64,000 nucleotides of DNA from Psoroptes ovis (Eukaryota > Arthropoda > Arachnida > Sarcoptiformes > Psoroptidae), in assembly GCA_002943765.1 (NCBI GenBank), contig PQWQ01000002.1, positions 372,001 through 436,000 on the forward strand, given 5' to 3'. The notes under the pieces were generated by a model. The model was given only the letters and a program-made list of their open reading frames with translations, had not been told where the DNA came from and made no database searches. How positions within the stretch are numbered: position 1 is the first letter of the stretch; every line of letters starts with the position of its first letter. Positions 1 to 12,100 of this stretch are shown here, in pieces. The translations under genes were made by a program, and so were the position numbers.

Positions 1-1048
1 TTGATTTTTTTCAAAAAATTGCCTTACCATAGCCTTTGATTTTTTTGAAAAAATGGCCAGTCTATTGCCTTTGATTTTTTTCAAAAAATTGCATTACTAT
101 GGCCTTTGATTTTTTTGAAAAAATTGCCAGTCTATTGCCTTTGATTTTTTTTTCAAAAAATTGCCTTACTATAGCCTTTGATTTTTTGGAAAAAATTGCC
201 TTACTATTGCCTTTGATTTTTTTTGAAAAAATTGCCTTACTATAGCCTTTGATTTTTTTCAAAAAATTGCCTTACCATAGCCTTTGATTTTTTCAGAAAA
301 TCGCCAGTCTATTGCCTTTGATTTTTTTGAAAAAATTGCCTTACTATAGCCTTTGATTTTTTTGGAAAAAATTGCCAGTCTATTGCCTTTGATTTTTTTG
401 GAAAAAATTGCCAGTCTATTGCCTTTGATTTTTTTTTGAAAAAATTGCCTTATTATAGCCTTTGATTTTTTTGGAAAAAATTGCCTTACTATAGCCTTTG
501 ATTTTTTTGGAAAAAATTGCCTTACTATAGCCTTTGATTTTTTTGAAAAAATTGCCAGTCTATTGCCTTTGATTTTTTGAAAATTTCTATAAGGCTATTG
601 CCTTTGATTTTTTTTGAAAAAATTGCCTTACTATAGCCTTTGATTTTTTTGAAAAAATTGCCAGTCTATTGCCTTTGATTTTTTTGAAAAAATTGCCTTA
701 CTATAGCCTTTGATTTTTTTCAAAAAATTGCCTTACCATAGCCTTTGATTTTTTTGAAAAAATGGCCAGTCTATTGCCTTTGATTTTTTTCAAAAAATTG
801 CATTACTATGGCCTTTGATTTTTTTGAAAAAATTGCCTCACTATAGCCTTTGATTTTTTTTGAAAAAATTGCCTTACTATAGCCTTTGATTTTTTTCAAA
901 AAATTGCCTTACCATAGGCTTTGATTTTTTTGAAAAAATTGCCTCACTATTGCCTTTGATTTTTTTGGAAAAAATTGCCTTACTATAGCCTTTGATTTTT
1001 TTGAAAAAATTGCCAGTCTATTGCCTTTGATTTTTTTTCAAAAAATTC
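1..1048. repeat. Tandem array of a ~35-bp unit (about 30 copies)
   Basis: About 30 consecutive copies of a unit of the form GCCTTTGAT, a run of T, GAAAAAAT or CAAAAAAT, then TGCC plus a variable block. The variable block is mainly TTACTATA or AGTCTATT, so at least two unit types are interspersed. Unit length varies by a few bases in the T run. The array is cut by the left window edge and ends in unique sequence near 1048. Each unit contains a T-run/A-run inverted pair that can fold into a small hairpin. Open frames inside it are products of the repeat. It looks like a minisatellite or satellite block rather than a gene. Confidence 0.95.
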
Positions 1049-2099
1049 TTTCAGAGTTTTCTCATAAATCAAATGCAAAACAACGAAATTCAAATGCCAA
1101 ATTCTATGAGAATTTGATTTTTGACATTTTTTGTTTTCACCAATGTAAAACTGATTGAAACTCCTTTTTTTAGGTATTGATTTTTGATTGTTTTTCTTTT
1201 CAATTAACATTTTTTACGCGTATATTTATAATCGATATTCAATTTCAATTCCTGAATCTTTCGAAAAAAATTGAATTCCCATTGATTTCCAAATACTTAC
1301 AGTTTGAAATAATCTTATCATTCAATCTAGTTATCGTATTTGATTCATCTTAAAAAATGGACAATTTTCACTCATTCATTCACTTATTTTTCATTCGCCT
1401 GAATATTTCAATTTCAATCACGATCAAAATGAATGAATGAATAAATGAATGAAATTGGCTAAACAATGATTGTTCTTGAACAGAAAAATATAAAAATCAA
1501 ATAAAATCAATGAATTTCAATTTCAATAAGTGTAATTTTTTCCTTTTTTCTTCTGATATATTCTCATTTTCTTTTCGAGTTATTTTTCCCGCTTTCAGTT
1601 TTTGAATTCAAAAAGTTTATTTCTTTGAATTTTTTAAATGAATAAAACGGGAGCCACTAAAAACCTAAACAAACCAGGCAGACATACATACAATCGAAGA
1701 AAACAATCATTAATTTATTTTTTTCCAAGGGAAAAATGTATGTGAAACGACCAACGATAACCAGTGAATAATGATATCGATTCTTATCATTATTATTCGT
1801 TGACAATTTATCGATATATTTGAAGAAATCGATATATTATATTTTGATTCATTTTTCATAAATAAATTCCTTATTTTTCACTCAGAAAAAATAAGAAATG
1901 AAATCAAACATCTTTCAATAAAGATTGAAAAATAACAACAACAATAAGAAAAATTCTGGGTTCTTGTTTTTTTCCTTGGGTACCTTTCGGTGAAATTCAA
2001 TCCATTATCTTTCATCAAAGATAATTTGAATAAATTTCCATCTATTCGTTTTGTGTTTTCGAAATTCTTGGAATTTACAACAATATTTTTCGAAAAGAT
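1049..2099. other. Non-coding stretch, nothing recognised
   Basis: AT-rich unique sequence between the tandem array and the piggyBac-like element. It contains short simple-sequence tracts such as GAATGAAT. I see no convincing exon, RNA gene or element. Confidence 0.6.
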
Positions 2100-2254
2100 T
2101 TAACCCTTAAAACTCCAGGCAGTTACAACGCAAGCAAGCCAGCAGCTCGACAATTTTTCAAACTCATTTAAAATGGTGACTGAGGGGCGCCTATCGACTT
2201 GCTGCATTACATTTTATGGTGAGTGATGCTCACCGGTCGAGTTTTAAGGGTTAA
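2100..2254. mobile_element. piggyBac-like MITE, 147 bp with TTAA target duplication
   Basis: A TTAA at 2100-2103 is followed by CCCTTAAAACTC, and the mirrored end GAGTTTTAAGGG is followed by TTAA at 2251-2254. The 12-bp terminal inverted repeats are perfect, begin with CCC and are bounded by TTAA, which is the arrangement of piggyBac-superfamily elements. The 147-bp interior (2104-2250) has no open frame of note and is more GC-rich than its surroundings. It is therefore a non-autonomous derivative. No second copy was seen in this window. Confidence 0.75.
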
Positions 2255-2740
2255 ATTATCAAAATTCACTCGCAAATTGTTCGAAACGATTTGAATTGGT
2301 ATAATAATGTACAGTCACACACACACATGAAACTCGTCGGTTAACAGCCGGTGATTTTCACTGAAACCAAAATCAAATTGATTTGGTTTTATTTTATCAA
2401 TTTATTTCCATCACAATTCAATTTATTCTGTTTGTTTCGTTCATTTGTTCATTGTTTTTCCCACTACTAAATCAAAGACAATCATACAGTTATCAATCGG
2501 TAAAATGTGGAATTGAAATATGGAAAAATCTATGCTTTTACATCAATTTATCATCGAATTGATGATGATGTTTTGGAATATTTTTCCTTGATACAACAAA
2601 TACACTCAGACAAAAACTATGGCATAACCAATAATTTAAATTTAATGGAAAAATGATGGCACCATTTGTTTTTTCCAGGGCTATACCTTCGAAGGTATAT
2701 GAACTCAGAATTTCACTCAGTGCATGGAATTTGAAAAATA

Positions 2741-2820
2741 TTAGGTTGTCCGATAAGTACATTCCGCTTTATCAATAGAGTTGCTCATAAAAATCGGCGA
2801 GAACTTTTCGGACAATCTAA
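2741..2820 (+). mobile_element. 80-bp mariner-like hairpin MITE, type A, copy 1
   Basis: Starts TTAGGTTGTCCGATAAGT and ends with the near-complement ACTTTTCGGACAATCTAA. It is flanked by TA on both sides. The core carries the CCGCTTTATCAATAGAGTTGC version of the type A interior. Confidence 0.85.
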
Positions 2821-3083
2821 TATTTTATCGTTTTTTCTTTGGTAAATTATTTGTGTACCTAGGAATTATTATTATTTTATTTTAATTCATTTTTCAATGC
2901 TTCAGAACAAAAAACTTTCATCATCAATAATCATCGTCCTTGTTCTTGTTGTCTTCCTCATTTTTCTTGTTGTTGTTGTTGCTTACATTACATTATCCTG
3001 AGTAATTCACTCATTCTTTTTTTCGGTCATTTTTTTTTCAAAGGTATTTTTTTCATCAAATAAATTAGAAATATGATAATTAA

Positions 3084-3120
3084 CCACCATCACCACCACC
3101 ACCACCATCATCATCATCAT
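3084..3120. repeat. CAC/CAT trinucleotide tract
   Basis: A run of CAC and CAT triplets. It gives a poly-His open frame on the + strand, but nothing around it looks coding. Confidence 0.85.
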
Positions 3121-5607
3121 TCCATCATCATTATCATCACCATTATTTGTTATGTGATTACGGGCGTTTTTGCTTTGGAATGGAAAAACAAAGAATTTTC
3201 CTCATTTCTCATATTTTCATCATTTTCAAAATTCTGCCCAACAAAACGAAAAATTGTTGACCACACAAATGATCATCACATAATAATGAAAATAATAATT
3301 GTAATTGTGTTGTTGTTGTACTAATGATGATTACAATACACAATTATTCATCAATTAATCAAAAAAAGGACCTGAGCAAATAAATTACATTGGAATTTTT
3401 TTTAATGGTCCCAAAAAAAACCATAATCATAATCATCATCGTATAATAATTTGATTATGTTACAGATAGAAAATTGAAGAATGGAAAAATATTAATGATT
3501 TCATATAAAATAATACGGACACACAGAAACACATTGAAAAATTATGAAAAAATATTAAATTCAATACATTTTAATTGCTCTATTTTTTTTTGTTGGTCAT
3601 TTTTTGCTGCAAGGAAAAATGTTGAATAAAATGTGTTAAATGAAATAATTATTTGGCTGAAAAATTTAAAATAATTTAAATTCAAAGGTTCAATGGTAAT
3701 TTTGAATACTGAATGAAAGATGGCGATATGTTTGCTTTGATGAAGATAATTTGAAATGATTATTTTTTTGAAAATAATTTTACATTGATTGCCTATGGCC
3801 TACAGGCCCTATGGGGATTTTTTGGTTTGATTAATGAAATGAATTCATTAACTTACCTTTTGGAAAAAATTAATTCAAAAATGGATTTCGGCTGTTTGAA
3901 TTCATCAAGGTTGAATATTCAATATTTTTCTGGCAAATTATTTGGACTAAACCAAGCCATATTTTCCAACCAAACATTACCTCCAATCTCATACAATAGA
4001 TGACAGCTGTTCAGATTTAATTTTGAATTTTGAAAATTGAAAAACTGAAAATTTGAATGGTGATTTCTCTTCAAATTCATTCATGACTATGGCAAATAAG
4101 TATGGTGCATTTTTCATTCATTCATTTATTCATTTGATAATGTTGGTATGATCATAGGGATTTTCTCTTTTTTTCTCTTCAATTTTTTCAGTTTTCAGTT
4201 CAAAGTAGCCAAACGTCAAACATGTATTCATTCATGATGATGATAATGTTTGAAATATTGAACAAAATGAAAAAATTTCGGCTGTTTTTCAATGGTCTCA
4301 TTGAATGGTGAATATATGAAACGCGCGTAATTCGAAAGATTTTTTGAATTTTCTTTGCTTGAAAAAAGCAAATGATTCAGTATGATTCAAGTATTTGACC
4401 TGTCAATAACATACAAAATGTTTGTTTGTTCCTAATAAATAATATTTTCAATTCAACAATATTTTCAATTTTCAATAATCATTATGATTGTCATTAATTG
4501 CAGTGTTTATCATCGAAAAACCATTCATTCAGAATACAATTGACATCAGTGAAATAATTATAATTATGATTCGAAATGAATTGAAAATGTGTGTATTTCC
4601 CGTGTAAATTTAGCCGGCTTGGAACAGTTCAATTTCCAAAATCTGTTAATTTCCCAAAATAAATGAATCATATCGATTTTAATTGGGGTGTATTTCTCAT
4701 TTTGTCCATATTTTTGCCATGTTCATCATCAGTGTTTTCCAGTGTGAATTGAAATTTTTGATTTCAATACATTCATATATGAATCGTCCAAAATCATCCA
4801 AAATGTTTGGGCCAATCAACCATCAACCGCTGCTGCTCCAATACCATTCATGGTAATTCAGTGTGATTCCATTGGGAAAACAACAAAGTTTTTGTGTTTG
4901 ACAAAATTTCATCCAAATACACTTGTTTCAATTGTGTAAATTTTCAACCAAAACGGCTACACACTGCTATATAAATCATTTGGATCGATCCAAAAAATTA
5001 TCCGACCAAAAATTTCGGCCAATTTTATATATATGTGAACATATGAATACATATCATGTCCATATATGTGATCGGAAAACATGGATTTGCTACTATTCTC
5101 CGGTCGTTGTTGATTCCGGCAGCGATTTTTCATCGGGATCTTCTGAATTGAATTGAATTTAACCGAATTTAGACTGCTCCAGAAGTTTAGAATTTTGAAA
5201 CAGCGACAAAAGCAAATCAAAAAGAAGAAGCAAATGTGATGTATTAGAATCAGATTGTATAGAATCCGAATAAATATTTGACAAAACAAACAATTCCACA
5301 TCTTTTTCATTATTTCCAATAATAGAATTTGAGTAAAAATCTTCATTTCCCTGTGGTCCACAATATATTTCAATTCTGCATTATTCCATCATCATTTTTT
5401 TCCATTATTTTTGCTGCTGTTTGTTGAATAAATGTATATATCGCTCATATATGGTGTTTGAATAAATGTATTTGCTTTTGTTGAAAAAAAAAATTTTGTG
5501 TTACATCAAAACAAATCTACTAAATAAACCATTGTTTTCGTATTTATTCCAATTGGTTTATTGGTGTATTTACTCATAAATTTACTCATCATAAATTTTA
5601 AACCATC

Positions 5608-6130
5608 ATGTTTATTGTTAGAAAACGTAAAAATTATCATCATTTCGATGATGATTATGATGATGATACTAATCATGAAATTATGATGAATCGAAAAATT
5701 ATTTCATCAAAATCATTGTTGTTCAATGACAATCATAACATTTTTGATAATAATAATAATAATAAAAGTCATCATCAAAATGCTGATGAAAATTATTTTC
5801 ATCAACAAAATAATTCGTATAATAATAATAATAAATGTACAAAATTGTGTTCAAATTCATTGACGAATTGTTTCAATAATCATCATAATAATAATTGTAC
5901 AAGTATGAATAATCGTCATAATTTCAATCAACAAAAAAATTCTGGTCAAAAAATGTTAAACATAAATCATAGTCATAATGAAAATACGATTATTTTTAAT
6001 AATAATAATTTTACTGTGAATTTTAAAGTATCAATCAAAGTATTACTGATATTATTTCAATCAATATTACTAATACTAATACCGTTATTATCATCATTAA
6101 CAACAATATCGGCTCAACGAATTTTGAATG
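5608..6130 (+). CDS. Ptp99A: Ptp99A exon 1: Asn/His-rich leader plus signal peptide
   Basis: Open from ATG 5608 to a GTAAGT donor at 6131, ending in phase 1. Residues 1-140 are low-complexity, rich in Asn, His and Gln. Residues 141-169 form a hydrophobic stretch (VLLILFQSILLILIPLL) ending in ISAQ, which is a plausible signal-peptidase site. A 140-residue region before a signal peptide is unusual. Met116, at nt 5953, would leave a more normal 25-residue n-region and may be the true start. The phase matches exon 2 exactly. The alternative is that this is not the only first exon. Confidence 0.6.
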
Positions 6131-9100
6131 GTAAGTTTTAATCGATTTAATCAATTTTTTTCTTTGTAAAATTCTAATTTTTGTAACCAAATTCAATCAA
6201 TTTGTTTCATTTTGGATCGATGACAATTTTTTTTCTTTTCATCATCAACAATTTCTAAGCTCATTGACCTACAAAAAAATATATGAAAGAATTCCAAGCC
6301 AAATTCATTGATTGAATTGATTTTCTTCACTTTTGCATCATGTCAAGCTCGATGAATCGCATGCGTATCTTAAGTTATTAGTTGAAATTAAACCAAAAAA
6401 AAAACATCATTTTTTCCTGTTTGTATTCTTCTTCGGAGGAAAAAACACAAAAGAAAAAAATTTTTCAAATAAAATTGGGTCAATCAGTTTATATAGAATT
6501 TCATATTCAAGAATCTCATTTTTTTTATTTTCGAAAATTCATGAAATCAAATGAATATCAAATGAAATGAGCCGAGTCGTCCGTCTTCATTCAACGGTTC
6601 CAAGATGTTGAATGAAATTTCAGCAAAAAAAAATCGATTTCCGTTTGTCATAATTTTGGCCCGATGAAAAATAATGAAATGCTTCGAGGATGCTCTCTGT
6701 GGTCGTCGTGATGAATAGTCGATTAATTTATTTAAATGAAAAAAAAACCTAAAAACTTGATTTAAATTATTTCTTATTTTTGAAAATTTCAATCAATTTA
6801 AATACATCTTAATCAAATTTTTGCTTTATTTTTTCTTGATTTTAAGACAAGAAACTCGAAGTTGATGATTAAATTAACAAAAATCTAAGATAAATAATGA
6901 ATAATGATTGGTTAATGCACTGTATAGGCACCATCATTCTGTCATTATTATCATTATTATTGATATTTAAATTCAAGTCAAATGATTGATTTAATTTCAA
7001 TGATCATCGATGATGATGAATGAAAAAAAACATCTTAAATGGCTAATAATAATAATCATTGATCATCATCTAATTTCAGATGATGGTTACTACCATCTTT
7101 GACTGTGTATTTGCTTGTACAAACATTTCATAAAATAACAAATAAACAAATACATACAAATATATATTCAAATAAACATGATTATTTTTTAAGGTAATTT
7201 TCCTCTCACTAATTTTTCCAATAGTATAATTTGTATTCAAATTTTGTGTGTGTTTTGAATTAAATGCCAAGAATTTTTTTCTATGCTTCTTAGCGTTATT
7301 TGATCTACATTTAATGATTAAATGACAGGTAAATATAAACATAAATCTTGAATCGAATAAAATAAACCAAATGTTTTTTCATGTTTTTTTAATGCAATTT
7401 TATTTATCATTTCTCTTCTTGGTTGTATTATGACCTATTTCATTGTAAAAATAAGCAGCAGCGACATATGTAGAAATATAAAAATATATATCATTTCATT
7501 TGATTTTGTAAATATTTGGACCCATTTTATTTCATTTTATTCAACCAAAATCGTATCAAAAATAATCAATCACATGAATTATGATATCCATCATACATAC
7601 ATTCATTTATGGTTTTGTATTTTATTTGTCTTGAAAAAAACATATCATGTAATTCAATAGAACAATTATTCATGTCATTGTGTCGTCATTGTTAATTCAG
7701 CATTAATCAATCTTCCTCTATTCATTTCTGGTAGTTCATAGTTGTTTGTTTTTCGAGTATTTCGGTGAAATAAATTCATTGAATATAATCTTGACTAGAG
7801 CATTACTGATCAAAAATGATCTGATGTATCATCATCATCATCATCCATTTCATTTAAATGCTTTTATTTCAAATGATGGATATTTCATTGATTTTTCAAT
7901 TTTTTCCTGTTGATGTGATTGGAATTTATGATTTAATCGATTCATTGATCCAATCCATCCATTCATTGATTTCCGATCCACTTGAACATCGTTTTATGTT
8001 TGAATATTAAAAGATAAAGCTTTGAATATTTATAAATCGAAACAATAATAATCGTACATCTGTAAGGCTATAGCCTCATGATCATCTAGTAAATAGATGA
8101 TTGTTAAATGTTGTTGTTTTTATTGAATATTAATAGCAATGTTTTTAATATATCATAATTATTGATAATAATTTTCATTTTTTTTTTTCTTCAAAAACAA
8201 ATTACAATCAATCATTTTCAAATTATTTTACCAATCAATAATTTTCGTTCTTCTTCTTTAAATGATATTTTGATTGAAATATAAATGAGATCAATAAACA
8301 AACACAAACACAGGCCACTAAAGTATCGATAATTTGTAAAAGTGCGCGATTTCTTCAAATTTTGAAAATTGAAAATTTTTAGATTCACAAAAATAGAAAT
8401 CAATTTCGTTTCCGAAATCAATATTTTCAAAAAAATTTTATTCAATGTACTCAGCCAAACAACAATACCGACCTCATAGATTTAAAATTGTGAATTTTTC
8501 TACTTCAAAATTGGCGTCAATCATATTTACAGCAACAACTACGACAACGATAATAATAATGATAATGGGTCAACAAAAAATTGTATTTTTTGCCGACTAT
8601 TGGCCATAGTAAACAATTGTAATGATGATAATAAAGCCAATCAATAAATGGTCAATCAATGGTTTCTTGTTTGTTTGTTTACTTGCTTGCTTCTATTACT
8701 TTGTTGATTTGTTTTATTATTTTCATGTGGGAATTTTTCATTTCTTTTTTGGCCAGATAGATAAATAGATAAATAAATAAATGAATAAATAAACAAACAA
8801 ACCATCACCTGTATGCCATCATCGTCTTCATTCATTTTCTTTTTCTTTTTCTTACAGAAAACACATCAAAGATGTGTTACATTCATTGACCAATGTTGTG
8901 TTTTGATTGATTGCCCATCAAAATAAATGAATAAATAAATATTTTCTTATTTTTTTTACCAGCAACAACAACATTGTTGAACAAGTTGTTTAAATCATTA
9001 TTATTGTTTGGTAAAGAAGTATTTACATCATTTTGTTGTTTGCCAGCTAGCTGGCATACAACAATCATAATTCAATTTTTTCAATTTTCAATACTTTAAA

Positions 9101-12100
9101 TTGAAATTGAATTGAAACTTTTGATTTCATAAAAAGGCGAGAGATAAATTGATTTTTTTCCATAAATAAATCAATTTTTAAATTTTGAAAAATTCAATTG
9201 TAAAAATTGTGGCCACTTGGATTGTGGCTGCTTGAAATTCGGGTAAGGTTTCTACCTTATTTGAAGCTTGCAAAAGCAATTCTGCATTGAATTTGATTTG
9301 AATTACATATTTAATTATTTGACTTTGAAATTATTTTTTCGAAAGATGAATGAATGAATGAAACATACATAGAATAAAATAAGATAAAGGAAGCACAACA
9401 CACATGAAATTCATAGAAAAAAACGATTCATTCAACTGACAAATTACAATGATTGATATAATTACATTGATGAATTTCCATGTGTGTCTATGTGTGTGTG
9501 TGAGTGCACACATGATGCACACACATTATGTGCTAAAATAAGGTATAGAATAGTAGTGAAGGCATTAGATAATAATAATTATAATGAATAATTATCTTTA
9601 TCCATTGTCATTCATACATAGAAAAACAATGAAAACAGTCATTTTTTGATTTGACAATCTATAAGTAAAATGCATTCATACACTTACTTACCATATGTTC
9701 TCATCATCATCATCATCATCATCTGTGATTGTTGTTGACACTTGGTATGTTGCATAATATGTTTTTTCATGTATTGCAATCGTCGTTTCTTTTATTTCAT
9801 TTATTTTCTATTTGCCAAAATAGACTTGTTGGTTGGTTGATTTAATTTTTGAAATTTCTGTAAAAAAATACGAAAACATTTGTGCCCATAAGCATTCATT
9901 GAATTTATATGGCCAAACAACAACAACAACAACAACATTTAATTAACCTCAGATAATTTTAATTTTTTTTTATTTATTTCAAAATCTAATTTAAATGTTA
10001 AATTCATGATTTAAATGATTATTATTGTTGTTGCTGTTGTTGTCGATGTCGATAATCATTGATTAGTTGATTTGAAGCAATAAAAAAACTGAAAAAAATC
10101 CTTGCATTTCAATGAAGTTTTTTAATTTGAAAACTGAAATAAAACAAACATAAAATGTTAATTAGAGTTACTCTAGTGAAATCATTGATGAATTTTCGAC
10201 ATTCAAAAAAAATCATGAATATTTTATTAAAAATATTTGTTTGTTTTTCGTTTTTCTTCAACAGCTTATTTTTGATCAAAAATAATGATTGAAGATGATT
10301 GAAAATATATAAGAAACATCTGACAAACATCTTAGACTTGAATTTGATCGACATTTCAGCTTTGAAATTTAGCTTATTTTCATCTCATTTATTTTCTGAT
10401 ATCGACTAGGGTTCAATATTTGCATTTAGAGTAGTTGAATATGAATAAAAATTGATTGTTAAAAGAAAAAACTTTGATTCATGATTAAAAAATGGTTATT
10501 AATACTAAGATTGGAAAAATAAGATGTGTTGAAATGAATATTTACATTTATTATTATTGATTTCGATAATATTTTTATGCAGATTTTTATTGATTTGCGA
10601 AATGTATTTTTCCATTTTATTTTTCATTTTAATCAATATATTTACTATGGAGATTAGAAAAATTGTATCAATTTCATTGAGATCAACATAAAAGTAATCA
10701 AAATTTGAAGGAAAACATTGGGAAAAAATTCATGATTTTATCGGAATTTTCAACCAAAAATAAAGCGTACGAAATTGTCACTCGAAACACTACACTCGAT
10801 TACCGAAATGATGTTTTAAGTATCATTAAGATAATGATAAAAGAAAAGAATATTAATATTATCATTAATAACGACGATAATATAAGAAAAATACATTAAT
10901 TTCCATGAATATCTTCATAAACATTAACACTGATGACATCCGTGGTTGAATACTTTGGTTGAATATTGGCGCATTATTCATATTGTTGAATGAATGATGA
11001 ACATTTACAAAAAAGACATTGAAATTTTCATTTTCATCTCTCTCTTGATTGATTCAAAGACATTTGATCATATTTCTCTGGCAGGGAAAAATGAGATTCA
11101 TATTTGCCATTTTGGTATTTATCAGTCAGAAATAATCTCAATTTTTATTTCCAAAATTTTGTGAACAAGATTTTGATCATTCATATATAATAATGGCAAG
11201 AATTTTTATTTTTATTATTTGAGAAAATGTAAATTTTCTTATTTATCAACAAATAAGATCAGATTGTATTGTAATATATCGAGAGATTTATGGGTTCAAG
11301 AATATTTTAAATGTTTTTTTATTTCAATTTTAAGATATTATTAAACTCTAAATTCAAAAGGTGATAAACAAAGTAATTCACATTCATCTTGGCCAATATT
11401 GACATGTTATATTTTTGTTATTGTTATTCATTTTATTATTGAGAAAATACCCTTATAAAATTAAAGGTGAAAAAATCTTGTCAATTTTTTTTGTTGTAAA
11501 ATGATTTATTCGTGATTTTGTGAAAAAAAATCAAAAATTAAAATCACTTACAAACTGATATATTAAACTTGTGTATTTGAATTTATTGTTTAATCGTTTA
11601 CATCTATTTTCTAACACAAAAATCTTAGATCACAACTGGTGGAAAACATTGAAATGAAATAAATCTGTCACATTCAAATAGGTTGATTTTTCTTAAAATT
11701 TGTTCGAAAAAAACTTGAACATGAAAATAGATTTTTGATTGATAAATCCTTTTAGTCATAATCATAATCGAAAGACAAGACAAGTGAGGAAAAAATAGCA
11801 CAAAACGAGCTCAGGTTGTGTAGGCATTGAAATGTGAAAAGGAGCGAAAATAAATCGAAAATTTTCAACATCAAAATCATAGAAATATTGAAAAGCCAAT
11901 CAATCGATCAATCAATCATCGATCAAAACAGATTGAATGTGTGTCTATTATGTTGAATGCTTGTTCAACATGTGACGAATTGATTGACAAATTGGTTTGT
12001 AGATATTAGATTGGTGATGATTGTTCAGTGTTTTGTTTTCAATTCAATTTATTCAATATTTTTGATCATTGAAAATGTATGAATGAGAATTTTTCCATTC

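Larger units (their letters stand above)
2255..5607. other. Upstream region of the phosphatase gene
   Basis: AT-rich DNA before the first coding exon. It contains one 80-bp hairpin MITE (2741-2820), a CAC/CAT tract (3084-3120) and short GATGAT runs. Promoter and 5' UTR of the phosphatase gene presumably lie in or before this stretch, but I cannot place a transcription start or a 5' UTR intron. A start as far back as the tandem array is not excluded. Confidence 0.4.

Noticed and set aside
1..1048. Regular repeats that could suggest a CRISPR array, and open frames inside them
   Set aside because: Units are contiguous with no unique spacers, and the genome is eukaryotic. The minus-strand frames simply read the T/A runs as Phe and Lys.
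3073..3324. Poly-His frame
   Set aside because: Produced by the CAC/CAT microsatellite; no conserved sequence or gene context.
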